This document shows positions 1 through 6,968 of a stretch of DNA of 32,272 nucleotides, in pieces (position 1 is the first letter of the stretch; each line of letters begins with the position of its first letter). The stretch is from Gammaproteobacteria bacterium (lineage in GTDB: Bacteria > Pseudomonadota > Gammaproteobacteria > Pseudomonadales > Halieaceae): the NCBI GenBank assembly GCA_030431585.1, contig JAUIIQ010000015.1, positions 1 through 32,272 on the forward strand. Reading direction: 5' to 3'. Made by a program: the position numbers and the translations under genes. Below the pieces are notes generated by a model. The model did not search any database. It saw only the letters and a list, made by a program, of their open reading frames with translations, and was not told where the DNA came from.

Positions 1-928
1 AAGGCAGGCCGAGGCGGCTGGCTATGCGGCCGGTGGCAAAGGTGGCCACCAGCAGTGTCAGCGTGTTCACCACCAGGTCCATGCTGGCCCATATCTGCGT
101 GCGTTCAGCCCTGCTGTAGTCGGCCATGAGGTTCTTGAGTTCAAAGTAAACGAAGGAACCAATAGATGTATACAGGAATATAAACAGGCCAATCCCCAAC
201 AGGTAGGGGCTTCTGGCAAAGTCGGCGAAGCCGGCTAGCGGGTTACCGTACAGGTAGTCGAAGTCTTTTTCGCCTGCACTTACGCCCACGTTGGCAAGTT
301 CAGTGGTCTTCAGCTTCTGTATCCACACTATGAGTGGCAAGGTGAGCAGAATCAGGCAACTGGCTATGAGCAGCAAGGGGTCTGTTCCACTTGCACCTGC
401 CAACAGGGTTGCCAGGGCAGGCCCACCCAGCGCACCGACGCTGGCACCCGCACCAATAAAAGCAAACAGGCGTTTTGCCTGCCCCTGGTTGAAGGTGTCC
501 GCCATAAAACTCCAGAACACCGAGATGTGAAACAGACTGAATACGCTCACCCAGACGTAAAAGGACTTGTCCAGCAGGGTGCGATCACCAAGGAATTGGC
601 TTCCCGCGTAGAACAGTACAAAGCTCACAGCGAAAAAACTGTAGACCGCAGGCACCAGGTGGGCCACGCGCATACGCGATACAGCAAAGCCATAAACAGA
701 TACCGCCGCCGCGCTGAAGAAGAAGGTGAAGGTCCACAACCAGCTGACCTCCGCATCAGACCAGTCTGATGCCATGGCGTCACGCACCGGCCGCAGTATG
801 TAGTACGCGGCCATAAGCATAAGCACAAACAAAAAAGACACGAGGGTAGCGCGTTGCTCCCTGGGCGCGATGTCACAGACGCGGGCAAACATCCGCTGGG
901 CGAAACCGGGGGTTGAAGCATCTGACAT
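1..928 (-). CDS. MFS / ATP:ADP-translocase-like transporter, C-terminus cut by window
   Basis: The start codon is at 928 and the gene runs off the left edge; about 309 residues are visible. The translation begins MSDASTPGFAQRMFARV and has a hydrophobic first segment followed by AAYYILRPVRDAMAS, the signature I associate with the proteobacterial MFS branch related to NTP/NDP exchange transporters (Npt1/TLC family). At least seven hydrophobic helices are visible, with glycine- and alanine-rich patches such as FIGAGASVGALGG near residue 155. It is expected in the inner membrane. The transported substrate cannot be told from sequence: distant relatives exchange nucleotides, but free-living members are uncharacterised. 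No good Shine-Dalgarno precedes the start. It is divergent from the EEP gene at 1084. Confidence 0.8.
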   Translation of the reverse strand, partial: MSDASTPGFAQRMFARVCDIAPREQRATLVSFLFVLMLMAAYYILRPVRDAMASDWSDAEVSWLWTFTFFFSAAAVSVYGFAVSRMRVAHLVPAVYSFFAVSFVLFYAGSQFLGDRTLLDKSFYVWVSVFSLFHISVFWSFMADTFNQGQAKRLFAFIGAGASVGALGGPALATLLAGASGTDPLLLIASCLILLTLPLIVWIQKLKTTELANVGVSAGEKDFDYLYGNPLAGFADFARSPYLLGIGLFIFLYTSIGSFVYFELKNLMADYSRAERTQIWASMDLVVNTLTLLVATFATGRIASRLGLP

Positions 929-1070
929 TAATACATCGCCATCGGCAAAGGGTAAGCTCCAGGGCACTGCGGCTGGAAGTGGCCCATAGACATCGCAGGC
1001 TCCGCAGGATCAATCCACAGTCTTCCAGCCTTCCCGTATCAGGTCAAGCGAGGTAGAGGCCTGTCATACC

Positions 1071-1098
1071 CTGCCTTGCTGCCTTGCTGCCTTGCTGC
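1071..1098. repeat. Short tandem repeat, 8-bp unit CTGCCTTG x3.5
   Basis: Three full copies of CTGCCTTG plus CTGC lie head to tail, covering the possible TTG start of the next gene. The unit is not a multiple of three, so a change in copy number would shift the frame of any start located upstream of it. Confidence 0.9.
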
Positions 1099-2235
1099 AC
1101 GCAGCGCACAGCGCTGGAGAGCAGGCAGGAAAGCGTAGGCAAAAACCGTTCTTTAGTGCAAACTGCGGCGCTTATGCTGATTCTCCTTCACAGCCTGCTG
1201 GCGCTGCTGGTGCTCGCCACGATTATTCCCCTCTCACGGCAGCCCTACTGGTGGATCCGGGGCCTGGACTTCCCGCGTCTGCAATTACTCGTCGTCGCTC
1301 TGCTGCTGGTATTGGCTTATCTGTGTACCTGGTTTATTCGCCCCACCACCGACATGGCGATACTGAGCGGCGGCACGCTCAGCCTGGTTTGCGCGATAGA
1401 CCACGCCAGGCGGTTGCTACCCTACGCGCGTTTTTGGCGACCCGAACTGGATTCCTGCGAAGGTGATACTGCCCTCCCCGTCTTGCGGCTGATGGTGGCA
1501 AACGTGCTGATGACAAACCGGCAGTACGACGCGCTTCTTGCGGAAGTTCACGCCTACCAACCCGACCTCGTACTTTTCCTTGAGGGGGATCAATCCTGGG
1601 AAACGCATCTGGACGTCGGCCTCAACGGCTATCCACATGCGCTGCGCTGCGCCAAGGACAACCTCTACGGGATGCACCTTTACAGCCGCGTGCCTCTCGA
1701 AAACGCCCAGGTTCGCTATCGTGTAGAGTCGGATATTCCGTCTATGGTCGCAGACCTGTGTTTACCCGGTAACACCAAACTGCTGCTACATTGCGTGCAC
1801 CCGGCTCCTCCCAGCCCTACGGAAAATGAAGAGTCTTCAGAGCGCGATGCTGAGTTGGTGAAAATAGCCAAAGAACTGCGCGACCATGCGGGACCGGCAC
1901 TGGTAATGGGCGACTTCAATGACGTGCCCTGGTCTCGCGCTACACGCCTGTTCCGCAAACTCAGCGGCCTGACCGATCCACGTGTCGGTCGACATTTTCT
2001 GGCCACGTTTCACGCTCATTTTTCATTCTTCCGCTGGCCATTGGATCATGTTTTTTGCAGTGACCATTTTTCCGTGGTGTCCATGCGCAGGTCCCGCGAT
2101 TTCGGGTCAGACCATTTCGCATTGCTGCTAACGCTCGCGCTGACAAAAAATGACAATGGCGACGCCAGCGGGTGCCTTGATGAGGAAGCCGCAGACCAGC
2201 GGGATGCTGATGAAATCGAACGGGCCGTTGACTAG
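1084..2235 (+). CDS. Endonuclease/exonuclease/phosphatase (EEP) family protein with N-terminal membrane helices
   Basis: This is a metal-dependent phosphoesterase-fold protein. Two to three hydrophobic helices fill about residues 28-105 (LILLHSLLALLVLATIIPL, then LLVVALLLVLAYL), followed by an EEP domain with LMVANVLMTN, LFLEGDQSW (catalytic Glu), VMGDFNDVPWS (Asp/Asn metal site), PLDHVFCSDHF and the terminal GSDHFALL. The layout fits a membrane-tethered, periplasm-facing hydrolase of unknown substrate. The start is uncertain. The open frame allows TTG at 1084, inside a tandem repeat and without a Shine-Dalgarno, but GTG at 1156 or ATG at 1174, just before the first helix, are equally reasonable. 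The acidic tail after residue 355 (DEEAADQRDADEIE) follows the folded domain. A membrane gene on the same strand starts 90 bp downstream. Confidence 0.85.
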   Translation: MLPCCTQRTALESRQESVGKNRSLVQTAALMLILLHSLLALLVLATIIPLSRQPYWWIRGLDFPRLQLLVVALLLVLAYLCTWFIRPTTDMAILSGGTLSLVCAIDHARRLLPYARFWRPELDSCEGDTALPVLRLMVANVLMTNRQYDALLAEVHAYQPDLVLFLEGDQSWETHLDVGLNGYPHALRCAKDNLYGMHLYSRVPLENAQVRYRVESDIPSMVADLCLPGNTKLLLHCVHPAPPSPTENEESSERDAELVKIAKELRDHAGPALVMGDFNDVPWSRATRLFRKLSGLTDPRVGRHFLATFHAHFSFFRWPLDHVFCSDHFSVVSMRRSRDFGSDHFALLLTLALTKNDNGDASGCLDEEAADQRDADEIERAVD

Positions 2236-2325
2236 GCCACTTTGCCGCACGGATACTATAAAACTCATGCAGTGCACTTTGCTGCTACTGTCGGCCTCAC
2301 TGCAAAACAGAGGATTGATACCCGG

Positions 2326-2739
2326 ATGACAGCGCCCACTTTATCACTGCTATCAGCTGCCACCTTCTTTCTGGTGGGACTGCTGTTGGGAGTATGGAAA
2401 TACCGGCAAATGGCAAGCCGTCCCGGAGGCCTTGCGCATCCGTATGTGGATATCGCGCACCGCGCGTCCCTGATGTATGCCTTCGCCGCAACCATGCTGG
2501 CCTGGTTCACGCAAATAAGCCAGCTGGCGAACACCGTAGAAGTGATTGCAAGCGCGCTGTTGCTGGCTTACTTCGCCATGGCGATTGCGGGGTATATCGT
2601 TCACGCCTACCGCGAGGATACCGACAACCAGGTACGCGATATCAACACGGCTGGAAAAGTGTTCCTGTGGTCACTGGTCGTTGCGGAAATAGGCGGATTC
2701 CTGGTGATCTTCTACGGCCTCGCAACCGCGCTTATCTGA
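2326..2739 (+). CDS. Small four-helix membrane protein, function unknown
   Basis: 137 residues, almost entirely hydrophobic, with four predicted transmembrane helices (about 5-25, 45-68, 73-95 and 112-135). I start it at ATG 2326 because AGAGGA lies 11 nt upstream; the same frame is open back to a TTG at 2242, but that extension is poorly coding and has no ribosome site. Histidines in HPYVDIAHRASLMYAF sit at the entry to helix 2. The size, four-helix plan and that motif faintly recall the styrene-oxide isomerase/hydroxylaminobenzene mutase family, but I cannot confirm this and assign no function. It follows the EEP gene on the same strand and converges on fabY with only 6 bp between stop codons. 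Confidence 0.7.
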   Translation: MTAPTLSLLSAATFFLVGLLLGVWKYRQMASRPGGLAHPYVDIAHRASLMYAFAATMLAWFTQISQLANTVEVIASALLLAYFAMAIAGYIVHAYREDTDNQVRDINTAGKVFLWSLVVAEIGGFLVIFYGLATALI

Positions 2740-2740
2740 G

Positions 2741-2753
2741 TCCTGTCACAGGA
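2741..2753. repeat. Perfect inverted repeat at a convergent gene junction
   Basis: TCCTGT-C-ACAGGA straddles the 6-bp gap between the stop of the small membrane gene and the stop of fabY. It could form a 5-bp stem with a 3-nt loop. There is no U-tract on either strand, so it is not a textbook terminator. Confidence 0.4.
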
Positions 2754-4590
2754 ATGGATTCTCCAGGTCGAGGTTAACGGTGAACTCACCAACGCGCATA
2801 CTGTGAGCCCCCAGTTCTACGTCACGGTCACCCAGAACGCCGTAATCAAAGCGATAAACCGGGTCGATTGCGCCCGCTATCATACCGTCGTCATAGCTGG
2901 CCTGAGCCGCCAGCACCTGCTCGTTGGAGGCCTGCCAGGCCTGCCACTCGCGCGCGCTGTAACGCTGCTGCAACAGCCGACGGGTCGCCACCGGACTGAG
3001 CAGCGTCGCCGACGCGTTATTGCCGCCAAAACCCTTGGAGTTGATCACGGCATATTCCGCTTCGGCCGGATCAAAGCGACGATGGGTGGTACTGAAGGCG
3101 AGCTGGCTGGCATGGACGTCATCGGCGAGCGCATCTATGGTGTTGATGCCGGGTATCAGGCCGTGGTGCCACATACCCAGGGTCGCCGTCACCTGGTCGC
3201 CGGATGCTGCTCCCAGCGAATGTCCCAGATAACTCTTCAACGCGGCAACCGGCCAGCCCTGGATACCGAACGCCGCTGCAGTCCGGTCGAGAATTTCAGA
3301 TTCGCTCACCCTGTTCTGCGGCGTACCGGTGCCATGGGCCTGTACCAGGCCACCGCGCTGCAAGGCCACCTCGCCCACTATGGCCCTGGCCGCCGCAACG
3401 GCTTTGGCCATGGTGATGTAGTTGCCCACACCAGGGCCTGAGATAGACTTCTTGTAACCGTCTGCGTTGACGAACACATCGGTGGCCGCGCCATAGATTG
3501 TAGCGCCCAATTCCAGAGCCAGCTCATCATCGAACAACACCACCATTTGCGCTGACTCAGCGATGGTAAAGCCACAGTTAGGGGCAAAAGGCCGACACGC
3601 GCGGCGATGATCCGGTTCTACAGAGGCATCCAGGGCATCCAACTGGCGCAATTCCTTGTCGGTCGCCAGTGCACCCATCGCCGCGTAACCCTCCATCACC
3701 TCGGCATTGATAGGCGCTTCCGCCGCGCCGATAAACGCCACGCGCGCGCGCCCTGCACGTATGTCGGCAATACCATTCTTGAGGTTGTAGAGGAAAGACG
3801 CGCAGGCACCCAGGGTCGCACCGGTGGACCCCATGGCCCCCAGTACGTAGGCATTGATAAAATCCGAAGGCATTTCCGCCAGGCTCAGCGGGCAGTATTT
3901 GGAGGTCACCCGTTTGCCGTTGTAACGCGCCTTGAGCATACCGCCTGCGCCGGCACTGTCCAGTTGCCCCATGGCGCTGCCCGCATAGACGCTGACCTGG
4001 TCCGCCGGCACTTTGCGCTGAATCATCTCCCAGTCCAGCCCAAGGTTGCCCAGGGCATCGGAGGCGGCACAGATGGACATCTCCAGCCCCCTGGGATGGC
4101 TTCGCGATGCATACAACGAGCCCGGCTCATAACCGGTGGGAAGTTGCCCCGCCGCCTTTACCTCGAATTCACGGTTGGTGGGCAACAGAAACTCCTGGTG
4201 CCCCTGAATGTTCACATTCACGTGGGTGACAGACGTGGGGGTGACTTTCCAACTCGGCGGTATAGCTTCAGGCAGATGGCGCCTCTCGATGTCGAAATTG
4301 ACCGGATGACCATTGCTCTCTGTGGGAAAGCGCTGATTCCACAGCACGTTGTCGACATCAAAGTGGCTCTTCTCCACCCGCCGCACCAGCGTGTGATCCA
4401 GAATATACTGTTCCTGCCCGTGGGCAGACTCCAGTCCCATCATCGAGGCGAGGGCCGCAAGCGTTCTGGCTTGCTGCGCGGCGTCCAGCGCCTCATAGCC
4501 CATGCGCGCCACGGCATGATGCCCCGAGGCACGACCGGCTCCGTTGATTCCGCCCAGACTGACTATCACCGGCAACCGCTGTCTGCCCAT
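2746..4590 (-). CDS. fabY: Beta-ketoacyl-ACP synthase FabY
   Basis: This is a condensing enzyme of type II fatty acid synthesis. FabY was described in Pseudomonas aeruginosa as the enzyme that starts fatty acid synthesis from acetyl-CoA and malonyl-ACP, in place of FabH. The 614 residues match that family's unusual length (about 630) and its opening RLPVIVSLGGINGAGR. Catalytic residues are visible: Cys263 in GACASFLYNL, His419 in QAHGTGTPQNR and His457 in YLGHSLGAASG. The C-terminal glycine-rich SKGFGGNNAS is also typical. I start at ATG 4590, 9 nt after AGGAAGGTG; an ATG 18 codons upstream at 4644 gives an atypical basic extension. It is divergent from the AraC regulator at 4706, and the region between them carries repeat elements. 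Confidence 0.95.
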   Translation of the reverse strand: MGRQRLPVIVSLGGINGAGRASGHHAVARMGYEALDAAQQARTLAALASMMGLESAHGQEQYILDHTLVRRVEKSHFDVDNVLWNQRFPTESNGHPVNFDIERRHLPEAIPPSWKVTPTSVTHVNVNIQGHQEFLLPTNREFEVKAAGQLPTGYEPGSLYASRSHPRGLEMSICAASDALGNLGLDWEMIQRKVPADQVSVYAGSAMGQLDSAGAGGMLKARYNGKRVTSKYCPLSLAEMPSDFINAYVLGAMGSTGATLGACASFLYNLKNGIADIRAGRARVAFIGAAEAPINAEVMEGYAAMGALATDKELRQLDALDASVEPDHRRACRPFAPNCGFTIAESAQMVVLFDDELALELGATIYGAATDVFVNADGYKKSISGPGVGNYITMAKAVAAARAIVGEVALQRGGLVQAHGTGTPQNRVSESEILDRTAAAFGIQGWPVAALKSYLGHSLGAASGDQVTATLGMWHHGLIPGINTIDALADDVHASQLAFSTTHRRFDPAEAEYAVINSKGFGGNNASATLLSPVATRRLLQQRYSAREWQAWQASNEQVLAAQASYDDGMIAGAIDPVYRFDYGVLGDRDVELGAHSMRVGEFTVNLDLENPFL

Positions 4591-4654
4591 TCTGTGTTTC
4601 ACCTTCCTGACCGCTGTATGAAAGCACAGTGTACGCAGAGTCAAGAAGCTGTAA

Positions 4655-4691
4655 TATGGCTTAACTGACAGATATTATGGCATTTATGCCA
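4655..4691. promoter_or_regulatory. Candidate operator: 21-bp-period direct repeat plus 14-bp palindrome between fabY and the AraC gene
   Basis: TATGGC occurs at 4655-4660 and again at 4676-4681, exactly 21 bp apart, so both copies face the same side of the helix, as AraC-family dimer sites often do. The second copy overlaps a perfect palindrome, TGGCAT-TT-ATGCCA, at 4678-4691. The element ends 14 bp before the AraC start codon, suggesting autoregulation and perhaps control of fabY. Binding is inferred. Confidence 0.45.
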
Positions 4692-4705
4692 AAGGACACG
4701 CTGAC

Positions 4706-5698
4706 ATGTACAGGATCGCAGCATTACTTTACCCCCAGGCTCTGGCCACCAGCATTACCCTGCCGCTGGAGATCCTGCGCGCCGCCTCGCAAATGGCACA
4801 GGTGCGCAATCGTCGCGCTCCCGGGGTTGAACTGATGCTGGCAGCGCCGAGCCAGGACAAGATCGCACTGTTTGGCGGCATCACCCTGGCGCCTGACATC
4901 AACTGCAGCGACCTGGATGCACTGGACCTGCTTATTGTCCCCGCCATATGGCGAAACCCGCAGTCGGTTGTGCGAAAAGCCCAAAGTTGGCTGGGTGTAT
5001 TACCGAGGGTTGCCGGCAGCGGCGCGAGCATCTGCGCCGTAGGCACCGGTGCCTGTCTGCTCGCGGAGGCCGGAATGCTCGATCATCGCCCCGCCACCAC
5101 GCACTGGAACTACATGGATACCTTCGCCAGGCGCTATCCTGCCGTACGCCTGAAACCAAGACACCTCATCACCCAGAGTGACAAACTGTACTGTGTAGGT
5201 AGCGTCAACTCGATCGCCGACATGATGGTGCATATTGTTGAAGGCTGGTACGGCGAGGGTATTGCCAGGGCAGTTGAAAACCAGTTTTCCCCGGAAATCC
5301 GCCGCCCGTTTCGCGCCGCGGCCTACCAGACCGGCAGCGATACCAGCCACCATGATGAGCTGATTATCGAGGCACAACAGTGGTTGCGGGACACACTGCC
5401 TGACAAGCCTGCAATCAGCCAATTGGCAAAACAGCTGGGTATCAGCGGCCGCACCCTCAACCGACGCTTTCACCAGGCTACCGGTCTGAGCCCACGAGAC
5501 TGGTTGCAGCAGTTACGCGTCAGCGTAGCGAAAGAACTGCTACGACACAGCAATTTGTCGCTAAGCGAGGTGGCCTGGCAAGTCGGTGTGAGCGATGTGA
5601 GCCACTTCGGCAAGCTGTTTCGCGAACACGTGGGTATGACCCCGGGGAGCTACCGCGAGGCCGTGCGCGGCAAGCTGTTTGCGCCTGCGTCCGCTTGA
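4706..5698 (+). CDS. GlxA/AraC-family transcriptional regulator (DJ-1/PfpI-like sensor + AraC HTH)
   Basis: 330 residues in two domains. Residues 1-190 form a DJ-1/PfpI (class I amidotransferase-like) domain, with IAALLYPQALATSITLPLEIL at the start and VPAIWRNP and AVGTGACLLAEAGMLDHR in the nucleophile-elbow region. The elbow carries AVGTGA rather than a reactive cysteine, as is usual in sensors. Residues 220-325 carry a double helix-turn-helix AraC domain (LAKQLGISGRTLNRRFHQA and LSEVAWQVGVSDVSHFGKLF). The ATG follows AAAGGA by 9 nt. The ligand is unknown. Its position divergent to fabY over a repeat-containing spacer suggests autoregulation and possibly a link to fatty acid synthesis (inference). 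Confidence 0.92.
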   Translation: MYRIAALLYPQALATSITLPLEILRAASQMAQVRNRRAPGVELMLAAPSQDKIALFGGITLAPDINCSDLDALDLLIVPAIWRNPQSVVRKAQSWLGVLPRVAGSGASICAVGTGACLLAEAGMLDHRPATTHWNYMDTFARRYPAVRLKPRHLITQSDKLYCVGSVNSIADMMVHIVEGWYGEGIARAVENQFSPEIRRPFRAAAYQTGSDTSHHDELIIEAQQWLRDTLPDKPAISQLAKQLGISGRTLNRRFHQATGLSPRDWLQQLRVSVAKELLRHSNLSLSEVAWQVGVSDVSHFGKLFREHVGMTPGSYREAVRGKLFAPASA

Positions 5699-5766
5699 GG
5701 AAAAAGCGCGGCTGTGGCTAAATGGGCGCCCTTTCGACAGCCCGCCAGCATTCAGGAAAACACCCC

Positions 5767-6879
5767 ATGTCACTGTCCAGCGTACCCGACATCCTCGACG
5801 ACATTCGCGCCGGGAAAATGGTCATCCTCATGGATGATGAGGACAGGGAAAATGAGGGCGACCTGATCATCGCCGCAGAGGCGGTGACACCAGAGATCAT
5901 CACCTTCTTCTCCAGCGAGGCCTGTGGGTTGATCTGCATGCCCATCACCGAGGAGCGCGCGCGCAAGCTGCAGCTACCGCTGATGGTGCGCGATAACCGC
6001 TCTCAGCACGAGACCAACTTCACCGTATCGATTGATGCAGCGGAGAAGAAGGGTCCTGGCATAAGCTCCGTGCAACGCGCGCACACCGTACTGACCGCAG
6101 TCGCGGCGAACGCCACGCCTGCCGATATCATCCAGCCCGGTCACATCTTTCCGCTGGTGGCGAAACCCGGTGGCGTTCTGCGCCGTGCGGGGCATACGGA
6201 AGCCGGCGTGGACCTCGCGCGTATGGCCGGATTCGAGCCGGCAGCCCTGATCGTTGAAATCATGAATGAAGACGGCACCATGGCGCGGCGGCCTGAGCTG
6301 GAAGTGTTCGCGGAAAAACACGGCCTGCGCATGGGCACCATTGCCGACCTTATCGAGTACCGCTCATTGCACGAGGCGTCTGTGGAATTGCGGAACAGCA
6401 AGCCGGTGGACACAGACTTTGGTCCCTTTGAGCTGCACACCTTTCTGGACCTGGTAGACGATACAGTGCACTACGCACTGACCTGCGGCGAGATCAGTGA
6501 GTCTGAAGACGTGCTGGTGCGAGTGCAGTCACTCAATACGCTGCGCGATGTGCTCGCCACGCGCATAGAGGGCGCCCAGGGCTGGTCCTACCGCAGGGCG
6601 ATGCAGGCTATCGCCGAGGAAGGCAAAGGCGTGGTGGTCTTGATCGGCCAGGAAACGAGCCCGGAACAGGCCCTGGACGAGGTGATACAGTTTCCCGAGC
6701 CGGCTCAGGTAGCGGGCTCCGCCGACAGCGCGGGACAGCAGAATTACCGTGTTATCGGCACCGGGTCGCAAATACTGAAGCGCCTGGGCGTGGGCAAAAT
6801 GCGGCTGATGTCCGCGCCTGTTCACTTCAACGCCCTGTCAGGGTTCAACCTTGAAGTGACAGACTTCGTCCAGCCCTGA
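5767..6879 (+). CDS. ribB: 3,4-dihydroxy-2-butanone-4-phosphate synthase with degenerate GTP cyclohydrolase II domain
   Basis: This is a riboflavin biosynthesis enzyme: the RibB domain turns ribulose-5-phosphate into the four-carbon precursor of the xylene ring. The 370 residues comprise a full RibB domain (1-200) with DDEDRENEGDL at 23-33, the HIFPL stretch, RRAGHTEAGVDL at 139-150 and VEIMNEDG at 163-170. The C-terminal domain (about 210-370) has the RibA fold pattern but lacks the three zinc-binding cysteines of active GTP cyclohydrolase II, so it is probably not catalytic; such RibBX proteins are common in gammaproteobacteria. Start ATG 5767 lies 7-8 nt after AGGAAA, and an in-frame alternative at 5722 lacks support. 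No other rib gene and no room for an FMN riboswitch lie upstream; it follows the AraC gene by 68 bp. Confidence 0.93.
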   Translation: MSLSSVPDILDDIRAGKMVILMDDEDRENEGDLIIAAEAVTPEIITFFSSEACGLICMPITEERARKLQLPLMVRDNRSQHETNFTVSIDAAEKKGPGISSVQRAHTVLTAVAANATPADIIQPGHIFPLVAKPGGVLRRAGHTEAGVDLARMAGFEPAALIVEIMNEDGTMARRPELEVFAEKHGLRMGTIADLIEYRSLHEASVELRNSKPVDTDFGPFELHTFLDLVDDTVHYALTCGEISESEDVLVRVQSLNTLRDVLATRIEGAQGWSYRRAMQAIAEEGKGVVVLIGQETSPEQALDEVIQFPEPAQVAGSADSAGQQNYRVIGTGSQILKRLGVGKMRLMSAPVHFNALSGFNLEVTDFVQP

Positions 6880-6929
6880 AACCCGGCAGCTATTATTCGC
6901 TGCGTGCGACCGGGTCCCGGTCCGATAAC

Positions 6930-6957
6930 CCGGCCGCTGCGCAAAGGCAGTGGCCGG
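6930..6957. terminator. Strong GC-rich hairpin between convergent ribB and acylase genes
   Basis: An 11-bp stem (CCGGCCGCTGC pairing with GCAGTGGCCGG, one G-U wobble on the plus transcript) encloses a 6-nt loop GCAAAG. It lies midway between the convergent stops at 6879 and 6969. Neither strand has a U-tract, so it may act as a 3'-end-stabilising or Rho-assisted bidirectional terminator rather than a classic intrinsic one. A compact 15-bp inverted repeat (GACCGGG-T-CCCGGTC, 6908-6922) sits just before it. Confidence 0.45.
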
Positions 6958-6968
6958 AAACCTGCCAC

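Noticed and set aside
4615-4644. TTGACT-N18-CATACA as a fabY promoter
   Set aside because: The -10 match is poor and the start of transcription would fall on the ribosome site, leaving too short a leader.
3607-4668. Long open frame (353 codons) antisense to fabY
   Set aside because: It lies wholly within the clear fabY gene, its translation is Arg/His-rich with no family pattern, and GC-rich codon use explains such mirror frames.
5695-5723. TTGAGG-N17-CTAAAT as a ribB promoter
   Set aside because: Only three of six -10 bases match, and ribB may be read through from the AraC gene 68 bp upstream.
5699-5766. FMN riboswitch before ribB
   Set aside because: The 68-bp gap is too short for the RFN element and none of its conserved loops is visible.
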